Shown here one piece after another: positions 22,516-33,694 of a stretch of 64,000 bases of DNA. The notes under the pieces are model-generated. The model worked only from the letters and a program-made list of their open reading frames with translations. It was not told the DNA's origin and made no database searches. Origin of the DNA: Coprinus comatus (taxonomy: Eukaryota > Basidiomycota > Agaricomycetes > Agaricales > Agaricaceae). The stretch spans positions 1 through 64,000 of the forward strand of contig JAWPGT010000050.1 in the NCBI GenBank assembly GCA_034638255.1, read 5' to 3'. Positions within the stretch are counted from its first letter, which is position 1; every line of letters starts with the position of its first letter. The position numbers and the translations under genes are program-made.

Positions 22516-24131
22516 CTATTTCTTACCACCACTACCACCACTCTTACCCTTTCCAAAACTCTTCCCTTCAAATCCAGGTCTAGATTTTCCCTTCCCAGAC
22601 GACGTTCCCTTCTTCTTATCTTTCCCTCCATTTTTCCTACGATCATTCCTAGCTGCGATGTTATCCGCTTTCTTCTTTTGTTTGGCTGCCATTGACGCTT
22701 GCACTTGTTCTTTTTTCTCCTCCCTACACATTTGCGCATAGATTCAGAAAACATAAAATATTGTTTTGGAGATTATGGAAACCCACCAATTTTTCTTACT
22801 CTTCAATTTCTCCTTCTCCTTCCTCCTAGCGGCTTTCTTCAATCTACCTTCATCATCTCTAATTTTGACACCCTCCAATCTAGCTTCCGCCTTCTCCCAC
22901 TTCTCCTTCTCTTCAATAGCTTTCCTCTTTTCTTCAGGTAATGAAGCTAATTTTTGTTTACGTGCGGCAAGTTGTTCGAGAGCTTGTTGAGGATCGGTTG
23001 TTGTTTTTAGTTTGTCCACATGTTTTGATGAGTTGGGTAGACCGGAGATGTTGCCGAATGAGACGGTTGTTAATTTTGATTGGGGATCGGTGTATTTTTG
23101 TTGGGTGGATCGTGGATTTTCGGAAACAAGGAGTTGAGTCTGATACGAGTAAGTACGCGATCAGTTTCTAGTATCGTTTGTCCAGAGACAAGAGAAATAG
23201 ATATATATATGTGTGGTGTGATAAAAACGTACCTTTGTGGTATTTCCTCCCTTCCTCTGATCTTCCTTCTTATCCTTGTTTTTCTTCCCCTTCAACTCTT
23301 CTTCTCTCTTAATCTTCTCTTTCGTTTCTTTTCTCCTTCTTTCTCTCATAGCTGCCCTCTGACTTCTTCTCTCTTCTAGCAATTCATCTTTACCACCTGC
23401 TTCGCTTCCACTAACACCACCAGCGCCGTTGCATTCACGTTACGAGAAGAATAACCACCACCATAGCCAGCATTATCATTCGTTCCTCCGTACCCATACG
23501 AATTATATTTTCCACGATTTCGAAGTTGAGCTATGCGTAAATGAAGTTTTTCACGAAGAGCTTCGATTGAACTTGATTCTGGCATTGCCACTATTTCCTC
23601 ATTGTCGTCATTGCTTCCATCACCTCCGTCCTTTTCATTATCACTTAGGTCAACATCAACATCCATTTCAATTCCTTCATCGTCTTCAGAAGAATCATTA
23701 TCGGAAGTGGCTTTTCGTTTCCCTTTTTTGGAGAGTTCTTTTTGTAGGTCGATTATTGATTTGTTATTCGATGGGTCGAGCTACATAAAAAAGTAATACA
23801 ATGTCAAAAGGTAGTTGTAAGAAGAAGAAAAAATGAAAATGAACCTTTTCTTTCTTCGCTTTCTTAGTAGCTTCCTTGATAGCTTGTTTCGGTGCCTTTT
23901 GTTTTTTACTATGTTTCTGATACTTGCTCGCCGCCTATTACAACCATCATTTCGTATAAGCATCCAATAACAATAACCAACCAAAATGAACGAAATAAAA
24001 GAGAGTCGAACCTGTTCTTCAGTTTCTTCTTGAACAATATAATATTTCGCGGGTATCAATTTCAAAAGTTGTTCAAAAGCAGAGTTATGTCTGTCCAAAG
24101 ACGTTCTCAGCTCAGCCACAGGAGTAGGCAT
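22516..24131 (-). CDS. SURF6/Rrp14 family ribosome-biogenesis protein
   Basis: Six exons (24012-24131, 23845-23934, 23500-23780, 23233-23410, 22787-23139, 22516-22723) join in frame to 409 codons. The N-terminus '[20 protein letters not shown]' matches the Rrp14 N-terminal domain. '[18 protein letters not shown]', 'VSFGNISG' and '[20 protein letters not shown]' are hallmarks of the SURF6 C-terminal domain. The lysine-rich tail ends '[12 protein letters not shown]'. Yeast Rrp14 acts in the nucleolus in 40S and 60S subunit assembly. The intron 23411-23499 (89 nt) is inferred: it removes a Gly/Tyr-rich segment and restores frame, otherwise a frameshift would be needed. Transcribed divergently from the PTPA gene. 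Confidence 0.9.
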
Positions 24132-24254
24132 AACTCCAGACTCCAGACTCCAGACACCGAGGGGAGTTGAGATTTGATGGAAGAGAGAAGAGGAAATGTG
24201 AAAAGCTAGGGTTAGGGTTTGATCCTAGTTTGTTGCACACATCTCACAGCCGAA
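24132..24254. promoter_or_regulatory. 123-bp divergent promoter with telobox-like site
   Basis: The SURF6-like and PTPA start codons face away from each other across only 123 bp. The motif AGGGTTAGGGTTT (24209-24221) is a double telomere-like box of the kind bound by Tbf1-type factors in yeasts and found at translation-machinery genes in plants. A three-fold ACTCCAG microrepeat lies at about 24134-24155, next to the SURF6 start. Function is inferred from the motif and position. Confidence 0.6.
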
Positions 24255-25870
24255 ATGGATTTGTCATCAACCATGACGTTCCAACCGCTACGCAAGTATA
24301 TCCTCACAAAGGATCAACTAGAATGGTTTCAGACTTCGGACACTTATCAGAAACTGATAACATATATTGAAACGTTGAATGGAGCCGCTGTTGGAATTAA
24401 ATTGACGGATAGTTGTGAAGAATCAGAGGTGTGGCGTAATCTTATCTCTGCTGTCTTGGGATTTTAAATGTGTTGATACTAATTTATAACTGTTTTCGCT
24501 AGGGAGTTAAAACAACACTTAAAGTGCTTGATAAAGTTGACCAAATATGTAAAGAAATACCAGCTGTAAGTAACGCTGCATCAAGATTCGGTAATCCAGC
24601 TTTTAGAACGTTTTATGATAAAATTCATGCGGTGAGACTTTGTTCTTTTACGCGTGTGGTTTCTGGTTTAATTTACCATTGGTATTGGGATAGATTTCAA
24701 CTGAACTTCATGAAACATTACCTGGATTACCCAAAGAAAGTATTGAGGAAGTATCAGGATATTTCAAAGAGGCTTGGGGGAATCGTGCTAGAATTGATTA
24801 TGGAAGTGGAATGGAGTTGAATTTTCTTTGTTGGATGTAAGCAATCTATGCAACCAATTTATGAGTTCCCCTACTAAAATCACTATCTAGGTATTGTCTA
24901 GAGCAATTGGGTGTATTTGGACCTAACGATCACAAAGCGCTGGTCATTCGCGTATTCTGGAGGTAATCGTATAAATCGTTTAGTCCGTGAAACACAATCT
25001 AACACACATAAATACGTATTAGATATGTCACAGTAATGCGTTCTCTACAATCAACATATTGGTTAGAGCCTGCCGGATCACATGGAGTATGGGGATTGGA
25101 CGATTATCATTTTCTTCCCTTCCTATGGGGTGCAGCTCAACTACGAGGTACGCTGTCCATCTAACCTGCTAAAGTATCAAGAGTTCTCACAAAATTCATC
25201 ACAGGTCATAAATATATTCGACCAAAAGCTATCCACGACCCAGAGGTCGTCGAAGAATATTCAAAACATTACATCTATTTTGCTTGTATCGCATTCATCA
25301 ATTCTGTGCGTCCTTACTCCTTCCTTCTCTTCACTTCTTTCCTCACATAAGGCATATTCCAGATCAAAACTGCTTCACTACGATGGCACTCCCCAATGTT
25401 AGATGACATATCCGCTGTACGTCTTCCCTTACCCTTACCCTTACCCCTATCTTCTCTCTCTCTTATTCATAAACATTTACACTCACCACTTAATTTTTAC
25501 ACAGGTCAAAACATGGGACAAAGTAAACTCTGGAATGATCAAAATGTACAAAGCAGAAGTCCTCGGAAAACTCCCCGTAATCCAACACTTCCTATTCGGT
25601 TCCATAATTCCCTACACCGGTCCTCCTCCACCATCACAAACATCAATAGATTCTAATGACCCACATTATGGTCATTCTCATGCTCATCAAGAACATGGAG
25701 AAAAGGATTTGGGTGGAGTAGGACAAAGAGAAACAGGTTGGGGTGATTGTTGTGGTATTCCTGTACCTTCAATATTCGCTGCTGCTGCGGCTGAAGCTGA
25801 TAAGGATAAGAAGAGAATTCCGGGTGGGGAGTTGAGAGGTGTTGGGATTAGACCTGTTCCGTTTGATTAG
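24255..25870 (+). CDS. Serine/threonine protein phosphatase 2A activator (PTPA; Rrd1/Rrd2 family)
   Basis: Eight exons (24255-24428, 24503-24631, 24694-24836, 24891-24962, 25023-25147, 25205-25305, 25363-25416, 25505-25870) join to 387 codons, normal for the family. PTPA is a peptidyl-prolyl isomerase-like chaperone that helps activate PP2A catalytic subunits in cytoplasm and nucleus. Diagnostic stretches are '[16 protein letters not shown]', '[20 protein letters not shown]', '[20 protein letters not shown]', '[10 protein letters not shown]' and '[17 protein letters not shown]'. The C-terminal extension after 'FGSIIPYTG' is Pro/His-rich and ends 'GIRPVPFD'. The start was chosen as ATG 24255; an in-frame ATG lies upstream at 24219. 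All splice sites are GT-AG. Confidence 0.96.
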
Positions 25871-26551
25871 AATTGTTTCACCGGATTTAGGGCCTCACCT
25901 CTGGTTTTGGCTGGTGCTTAATAGTGAATATGGTTACACTGCTGTTGGGTTCAAGTTTCAATGATACTTTAACATGAAAATTGTATATTGTATACTGTAC
26001 ATAAAACTTGAATGATTTTGAAAACTGGATGGAGATGGTTTACACTTTAGAAGGGCCGAAGTTGGTGTTAGGTTTTGTTATAGATGTGTGGTTCAACCCG
26101 CCCGATTTATCACAAGATACATGACAGAAGACTGAAGCTACAACACTACTCGCAGAGCCAGATCCAAGTCCCACCCTCGAATCATACCACTCCAATACTT
26201 CGGCTTATATTTTGTGTTGCTACTGAATCTCACAGGTTCAACAACTTCCTCTTGAAGAGGACACGATCTCATAAATAAATTGCAAGACATTCATGAGAAA
26301 AGATGCATGCTGTTGACGTCGGGAGCATGTATTTTTATCCATGTGTTCTCGAAATTTGCGGAACACTAAAAACCAGAAGGAAAAGATTGTTTTTTTGATT
26401 CCTACAAATAACCATGGTAAAATACATCACCGGAAATCAATTTCATCAGTTATTCTACGGTACAAGATATTTTCATTCAAAAAAAAAAATGCGCCTGAAA
26501 TTACCAGTATACTCATCGAACTCCCAAAAGGAGGAATAATACAACTAGAAA
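25871..26551. other. Convergent intergenic region
   Basis: About 680 bp between the PTPA stop and the stop of the minus-strand F-box gene. An A-run occurs near 26480. Frames here are short and unremarkable. Confidence 0.5.
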
Positions 26552-28268
26552 TCAAGCCGAATTATTCCTCTGAAGGAAAGTCCAACGATGCATAGCACTT
26601 CCATGACTCAACGTTATCAACATTTGTAATTCCATATGAAAACAGTCCAATTGCCAACTTGAATATATGTTGCCGTTGATAAGTTTTAACATTGGGAATA
26701 GCGCCATCAATTTTTCAACGAAGAGGACCTTTTCTGCAAAGTTTAGATCATTTGTATGGGTGTCGTATATGAATCCTATTTGATTTAGGGGGCAGATGGA
26801 AATGTGCTCCGGGGGGATGATTAGATTTATGAGAGACCTTGAGGTAATCGGTATCTCGAGTTCTTCAAGAAATGGAAGATAAGTGGAGAATATAATGAGG
26901 CTTGGAACATAACACCGAATGGCGTATCGCCCAAGTTTAAGTCTTCGTATGCGCGGCCATGAATTAGTCATCCTCCAAAGACCATGTAACTCGAAGGAAT
27001 GTAACACATCTTTTATGATGAAGGATGTTATCGAGGATTTTGATAGTATATGTTCCATAACAGTGACATTAATTGATTCAGTTTGTAACTGACCGCCCCC
27101 GGGCCTGAGTTTGGAGCGAAGGGACAGTTCCTTGATGTTGGGAAACATTGAAAATGAACTTGTTAAACATTCCGTCCAAAAAGCTTGGTGATCAGAAAAA
27201 TGTGCAACCGTGATTTTGAGTGATGTGATAGAGGGTAAGTTCATATGACAGCGACGAAAAAAATGTCGTATATCATTACAACTTCCTAGGATGTGAATAC
27301 TCTTTAGCGTGAAGTTGAGATTCGAGGGTAGAACTGATTCTGCCACAGGTAAGACAGAGAATATATCCAGGTCCACTTTTAGGTACTCTAGCACTGGAAA
27401 ATGGTTAAGAAGGTCTGGGAGTATTACATGGGAGGATTGTTGCATATCAGGGTTATGGATGAAGCCATTGTTGGTCGGCCTCAAGCTAAGTCTCCTCAAC
27501 CCTGCGAATCGAGAAATTAGATGGAAGGCTTTGATTGATGAATATCCTTGATATTCGATAGAAGACAATCCAATGGATCGTTCATCGAGCATAGTGAAGA
27601 CATGCTCGAAGTCCGGTCTATGTGTTGCATGAATTCCAAGATGCGGAGGTCCAGATTGTAGATCCTTGAACGTGATTCGTTCCAGAGAACAAGAAATGAG
27701 AGGGTAAATCAGGTGTCCCCATGCCCACCCGGAACCTTCTCCCAGTAGAATTTCCAGCGACCTCAGGTTGGGTAAAAGGACCTGTAAGCAGCCCAATAGG
27801 CCAAACAATAAGGTCCATAGAGTTGCTTCCTTCATTTGCTGCTCGTGATGTAGCAAAGGTCGGAAGTGCCTGATGCGAGACAAATGGTCTTTCATCCGGT
27901 TACGTTGATCAGATGTGATAGAGTTTATCTCTCTCTGACAGCAAAATATAAATATAAATTATTTGAAGGAATTGAGGATGCATTACCCAGCTTCCCTCAG
28001 GCCATCCAGGAATAAAAAGTACCGCTTGACCACCTTGTAGGTCAGTGCATGAAGATAGGATAGGTTCAAGAGTGGTCATATGCTTCCATAAAGCATTCAG
28101 ACCAAGCTCAGAGAAACGCGATGAAAGCAAGGCAATGTGTAACAATGCCTTTCTTTTCATCGAAATCTCTTGAGGCTGATCCCACTTGAGATCCACTTGT
28201 AGATGACCTACAATGATACCCCAAATGTCCGAGTCTAGAACAGGAGCCGAGTTGGAGGTAGAGGCCAT
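26552..28268 (-). CDS. F-box/LRR-like family 1 protein H, intact
   Basis: Two exons (27987-28268 and 26552-27934) are separated by a 52-nt phase-0 intron and give 554 codons. The N-terminus 'DSDIWGIIVGHLQVDL' then 'LNALWKHMTTLEPIL' is the F-box-like segment shared with the genes at 1691 and 4472. The exon boundary after 'GSW' falls at the same place as in both paralogues. The C-terminal 460 codons hold leucine-rich repeats such as 'LLPNLRSLEILLG' and 'LISCSLERITFKDL', a likely substrate-binding surface. This is the only clearly intact family 1 gene in the window and served as reference for the lesions in the others. The SCF ubiquitin-ligase adaptor role is inferred from family design. Confidence 0.85.
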
Positions 28269-28716
28269 GAATTAACTGGTGCACAAAGCAAGAGCGAAGT
28301 TATCGATGTAGGTGTGAGAAAGATCAGGAGGTATTTCCATATCGATGCACTCCAGAATCTATTTATTGCGCTTGCGCATTACCATCGATGTCGTACATAT
28401 ATGCTCATTTATAGAATGAACAAGTGAGTTAACATGAGCGCACCTCATTTCCTCAACAAATAATCCATGAGTAAACCCGGAGAACAGATCCAGGTAGTAC
28501 ACATAATTCTGCAGCTAGTAATTGTCCATTGGGTCTTGGAATGTTGAGAGGAAATGTGATATCTCAGAAACGCTGGCGTAAGATTATCAATCGTCATTGG
28601 TGAATGTTGAAATGTACTGTTGCGGAATGAATATAAGAGTTACACCACAAGTACGTGAGGGAACACGAAGGATTGGCCAGAAACGAACATACATGTTCTA
28701 TAGAAATTACGCTTCG
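28269..28716. other. Intergenic spacer
   Basis: Upstream region of the intact F-box gene and 3' side of the WW-domain gene, both on the minus strand. No gene seen. Confidence 0.5.
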
Positions 28717-29574
28717 TCACGTTCGCAACCATGCAGTTTTAGCTATCTTTTTCTGCCGTTTTTGCTCCTTGAACCGTTCCTGCAAACGTCGCCTTTAGTT
28801 TGAGAGATGCGGGGAGTTTTACGCCACCATACATACCAAATCTTTTTTACTGGGACGTTTCCTCTTCTTTCCATTTTCATCCTCCTCCTCCTTGTCATCC
28901 GCAATCTGTTTCTCCCATGCATTAACATCGAAGTAAAACTCGCTCATCCGTTTCATGCGTTCATATTCTGAGAGATGGCCTGGTGTGCGTGCGTCAGGTC
29001 GAGTAAATGCACCCGTGCGAGCGTTGAATTTGGCTTGGAACGTTGGTAGGGGACCTGAAGGGCCTGCAGAGGTTGCTGCAACGAGCGAGGGGTCAAGATG
29101 GGCCAGAGAGGGATCAATACCCTGGGCGAGTGCAGCTGCTTGAAGGGCAGAATACTGAGACATAGAGTCAACTGGGTATTCTGGCTCCGGTGATGCGGAG
29201 CTTGAGGCGAGCGAAGGTCCAACAGATGGTCCGATAGATGGTTCAGCTGGAGCAGGGTTTTCGGAGGGTTGTAAGGGGTTTGTCCAAGTAGTTTCGCCTG
29301 TTTGTGCATCGTAGAAATAATAGGCGTTGAATTGAGGCGCATATATCGCCTGCCATGACTGAGAACTAGATGTGATAGCTTCCTGGGTGGCTTCTTGGGT
29401 GGTGTCAAGTGAATCTTCAGACTCGGATTTGTTGTCATCGTCAGATTGAGGTGATACTCTCTCCTTCCCTTTGGTAGATTCTGGTACGGAATTTGATGGT
29501 TCGGATGAGATTGGCCCGTTGTTAACTGTTTCTTGAACTGGAGATGGACTTTCAGTCTGTTCGTTGGTGGCCAT
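28717..29574 (-). CDS. WW-domain protein
   Basis: Two exons (28837-29574 and 28717-28779) are joined across a 57-nt intron and give 266 codons. The N-terminal 70 residues are acidic and Ser/Thr-rich. A single WW domain follows: 'WQAIYAPQFNAYYFYDAQTG' then 'ETTWTNP', with both signature tryptophans and the aromatic YYFYD strand. A low-complexity Pro/Ser/Ala region follows, then 'FNARTGAFTRPDARTPGHLS' and a lysine-rich tail 'KKRKRPSKKDLERFKEQKRQ' ending 'KIAKTAWLRT'. WW domains bind proline-rich peptides. The basic tail suggests a nuclear or RNA-related role, as in splicing-associated WW proteins, but the partner cannot be named from sequence. Confidence 0.88.
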
Positions 29575-30073
29575 GGTGTTAGAAGTATATGTGCTAAATC
29601 AAGCCAGTAGTGGAGGGGGCTCGATCAATTGAATCTCCGCGCAGCCTGCGCTCATCGGAGTTCTAATTTAATAATAGTTGCAATTGCACCAACGAAAAGG
29701 GGAAGCATCGTGGGGTAATTGGTACATATTGGCTGAGTATACACTGCACCTAGATCCAACACATCCACGAGCTGCACCCCAACAACACCTTGTGATAATT
29801 ATAAGTGGTGTAAAATAAACGCATAGCTTTGAGGTGTTACTCGCCGGCCGGAGGGAGCATTGTGGGTTTGGAGCCAAACCGGTACTATGTTCATCACGAT
29901 GTTAGGTATATCTTTATAAAAATGCGAGGGGTTGAAACATTTAATCAACGGCATTGCATTATTTGCATCACTTTTTGATTCACATCGATGTGGCATTGCA
30001 AATGTACACTTAATACTCATACAATTCGTCCCAATCGTCTCCCATTATTCTCTTACCCCAACTTCACCAGCCA
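29575..30073. other. Intergenic spacer
   Basis: Upstream of the WW-domain gene and of the plus-strand DUF6533-like gene. No supportable gene. Confidence 0.5.
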
Positions 30074-32014
30074 ATGGATTTTTCTTTGAGTTCGAACCCT
30101 GACGTCGTTCGCAAACTCCTACTATTTAGGGGGAACGGCGGCCAACAAGCATGTATCTACTGTTAGTCCTTTCGATCTCTAAATCCTGAATTACTGATGC
30201 GAATAGGGTTGACCCATCATAAGACTCTGTGCTCACGCTTTGGGTGTACGATTCACTCTGTCGTTTACCACGGGAGGTGTGTTTCTTGACTTGGACGGTA
30301 TATTGATCTCAAATTTATATACTATATGCAAGATAAAATATATCCACACGTAATTTTATTTTTCACTGAGATAGATGCTCAGGACTTTGGGCTATGGTGA
30401 GTTTAGATAGGAACAATGAACACTTGAAGAATTATATTGTTTATTTGTATCTTACAGTTTCCACAAACCCCGTTCCATCTGCCAAAGTAGGTCCAATGAT
30501 ATATGTATCGCGACTTAGCAAGAGATGCTAATTGCAATGACAATAGAGGTAAATTTTAAGCTCATACCTCTCGTCTTCGTCTGATCTGAGAAGAAATACC
30601 CAGATGTGTCTCCGTAAATTACTTAGGTATCTTGTGCGTCCTCATGATCACGTATATCCATAACAAAAGCTAACATGTGATAATTATAAGACTAATAAAT
30701 ATATTACTTCCTGGTGCAGTCAAAACCATCTTTGGGCTTCGACTCCGTGCTTCATGGAACAATAACCGTGCATGTGAGAATCGTATTCACTTCGTCTAGG
30801 CCCACAACCCTCATCTTTCAAAATGCTACACAGTTACAGTAATACCCACCTTGACCTTAGTATGTGAGTATCACTACCTAGTCATTCTCATTCAAACGTT
30901 GATGGAAAGCATGCATTAACTCTAGTGGAAATTGGTGTAAGTCCTTCATGTCTAGTTTCCAGTTTACATACGGTTGGACGACCAATGCCTGTAACCAGAC
31001 CGGTTGTGCATGTATGGTATATAATAAAGTACTTCAGAAAGGAGTTATTTCATCCTCATCTTTCAGTGGATGCCTCATAGGGGTCAAGGAAGTCGAAGCC
31101 TTCCACATTTACGCGCTCATCAATAATACAATATGGTAAGTCACTGTTGGTCATGCATTGGCCTTCTTTCGAAGGAAATGAGTATATATAAATGAGTATA
31201 TATATATATTTATGGGTCACTTAGGGGCACATTCGTATATTCAGCATAGGTATGAGTCATATGATGACCCGGCTAACCATGGCCTCGTTGAAAGTCTGAT
31301 TTTTGTTGTGTCCATTGTAGTTTTAACAGGACTTGAGATGATCGTTACATTTATCAAGAGGATTCAAACCTTCCAGGGAACAATTGTTGGTAGAATCTGT
31401 TACTTAAGGAAGCTACCCCCGTCATATATACATTCTACCTCGATGGTACACTCTATTTTGTACCGTGAGTACTCAAATTTAATTAGAACCAATCTTCGCT
31501 TTTACTTACATATTTATAAATGTAGGATCTTCAGTAAGCAGTGCCATGACAAAATAATCTCAGGCACTTATCAATAAGCGCTAGTTGTCAATTTACTTGG
31601 TCTGTGGGATGGTATTAATCACCCGTTGTTATCCACTGCTGATTCAATTAATTGGAATATGTAAGAATTAAGCATTTTGGGCTGGATACCTTCACCTTGA
31701 CACTTTATGTACTGGACTCCAGGTTCCTTGCAGTGTTTTACTGCGCCTGTGTAAGTTTGAACTTGGGAAGGCCTGCCGGTTTTATTATAACTGACAAATA
31801 TGCGTTCTTCAATAAACAGGGTACTCGCTTAATATTGAATCTACGAGAGGCAAATTGCGAACTCACGGAAAGTTCGGTGTCTCGACAACTGACGAGCTTA
31901 AAATTTGCTGGTAGTCCTGCTAGCCTTACTACTTGTCGTTATCCAAATGTGTATGATGACGGGTTTGGAGATCGTGGTAATACCGGCGACCAATTGCCAA
32001 GCACCCAAGGTTGA
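30074..32014 (+). pseudogene. DUF6533-like membrane protein gene, divergent or decayed
   Basis: Blocks in family order are visible: a start 'MDFSLSSNPDVVRKLLLF' (30074); 'GVKEVEAFHIYALIN' near 31085, like the aromatic segment before TM4; 'HGLVESLIFVVSIVVL' near 31280; and the tail 'TRLILNLREANCELTES' after an acceptor at about 31820, ending at 32014. The 'RLILNLRE' block is typical of the last part of this family and parallels 'RIILELRK' in the gene at 11620-13369. I could not build one continuous spliced frame, and several predicted helices are missing, so it is called a pseudogene with the alternative of a badly modelled gene. Confidence 0.5.
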
Positions 32015-32420
32015 CATTGTTGAGGCTAAGGTTGGGGCCAGTAGTTAGAACTTAGAGCTTCATATTTAAATAATTTCAGGATACTGTGTTTTCTACATCT
32101 CGGTACTTCAGCTTTTGCCATATCCATGTATATTCCACTGGATTTACATAGTACCATAGTAGAACTACCACTTTCAATTTTAACAGCTGCTTTTTCGTCT
32201 TGGATATGACACTTGAGGCGACGATAATATCATGATAATTTTTTGTATTAATTGTTAGAGCATAATAAATCAATTTATGAACCCGATCGATACAAGTCGT
32301 CACGGCTTCATAGTACACAGACATTTAGAGAGCAAGCACTATTTATAGCTTGCGGCACGGAACCGGCCCGGAGATCAGAGAAGGCGACACAACCAAACAA
32401 ATCTCAAAACAGGCTTTCAA
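32015..32420. other. Intergenic spacer
   Basis: Contains GGATTTACATAGTA near 32140, which recurs near 33597, hinting at a duplicated flank. No gene supported. Confidence 0.4.
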
Positions 32421-33376
32421 ATGAAACTGAGCAAGTTACCCAAACCACCCTTATATTCTCAAGTAACTGTAAGTGTCCATTTATTATATCTTGGATGTAC
32501 TCATACATGTTGTGCTTTCAGTTCTACCGTCAAAACCCTGGCTCACCCACGAACCTTTGCCAACGAAAAATAGTACAAGGTGTACTTGATCCTTCACATC
32601 CTGCAACTCAAACCCCATACGCGCATTTCCCGAATACTCAAACGGAATTCTTCACGTTGAGAGCATTTCCTACAGCATTACTTTCACCCAATTCCAATTC
32701 ATCCGGTTCCCCTGCATGGCCACGCATAGATACCTGGAATGATCGTGTCATAAGAGCTGCGTGTGCGAAGAAATTCAAATGCCCATGAACATCCCAAGAG
32801 CACGATTTCGTCTGTAGTCTATGATCAAAATCCTCAATTAACCGATTTTGTCGATTTACCTCGGCTTATGCCTCATGCCAAAGGATCCATACCAATGCCT
32901 TTATATTTCGTCCTCTCCAAGGCTAGAACACACAAACATGCTGTTAAAAGAGAGTACTTCGAACAAAAGTAAGGGAAGCTATCGACCTTATAGTTACTCG
33001 AGGAGCACATGTACAATCAGGAAGTAAAGAACTCGCGTTTAGTAATGAAGAGGTTTTGAAACGAGGGAATAAGTGGATATTACCTGGTGCGTTATATTAT
33101 TGGTGTTATATAAGACCTAGTTAATGATTTTTGTTTTTTTTGAAAGATTGGGCATATATATGTTTCACTACTTCACAAGTATATCTTGCGTTGTATCCTG
33201 ACTTGGTGAAGGAAACGCGCAAGGCTTTGCAGAAAATATGGGATGCTGGAACGCGTCTTGAAGTTAAGTGGGCGAGTGCTGAATCCCAAAAGTTGCAAAT
33301 ACGGGTACCCCCTAGCCGCAACCAATCTCCCAACCCCCAACCATTTCCTAGACGCAGTAAATCACCAACGAAATAA
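32421..33376 (+). pseudogene. Frameshifted gene with faint RNase P protein (RnpA)-like C-terminus
   Basis: Exon 1 (32421-32468) encodes 'MKLSKLPKPPLYSQVT' and joins in phase 0 across a 53-nt intron to 'FYRQNPGSPTNL...TPYAHFPNTQTEFFTL'. The frame then breaks near 32780-32810 ('KKFKCP', then 'MNIPRARF', then 'SVVYDQNPQ' lie in three different frames) and again near 32972 ('EYFEQK' to 'VREAIDLIVTRG'). A 56-nt intron near 33088 leads to 'DWAYICFTTSQVYLALYPDL', ending at 33376. The pattern 'SKARTHKHAVKREYFEQK' plus 'VREAIDLIV' then 'ILP-W' recalls the basic helix and strand order of bacterial-type RNase P proteins. That is a guess from pattern, not a database result. With about three frameshifts it is probably dead. 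Confidence 0.5.
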
Positions 33377-33694
33377 TAGATAGTGTCCTCGTACTCAGCT
33401 TCACCCAAGGGTACATGATGACGAGTTTAGCGATGATGGTGATTAAGAAAGGGAACCGGCAGTGTCAATAAATATTGGTACACCAAGTTTCCGTGCACCC
33501 ATCATCAAAGGAAGTCGAAGCTGGTAGTTATTTGAATTATTTCAAGTTAATGGTTTTATTACATCTCCGTTTTCCTTATATCTAGACACCCCTTTGGATT
33601 TACATAGTAGATGTACTCGATGCCACTATTTTGCTCCAGAATTAGTCACTACTTTTGTTGTGAGCAATATAGATCTCCGTTATTCTCGTTCGTT
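33377..33694. other. Intergenic spacer
   Basis: Between the RnpA-like pseudogene and the first 7-TM gene. Nothing recognisable. Confidence 0.5.

Noticed and set aside
22381..22695. Plus-strand frame opposite the SURF6-like gene
   Set aside because: Antisense shadow of lysine-rich codons in a well-supported gene.
25426..25447. TTACCC-type triple repeat as an interstitial telomere
   Set aside because: Lies within a PTPA intron, is very short, and the unit TTACCC does not match a TTAGGG telomere repeat (CCCTAA).
28953..29438. 161-codon minus frame overlapping the WW-domain gene
   Set aside because: Alternate frame inside the WW-domain exon; the WW frame has clear domain evidence.
32252..32788. 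178-codon frame read as one uninterrupted gene
   Set aside because: It reads through a good 53-nt intron; the better start is ATG 32421 in another frame, joined by splicing at 32468/32522.
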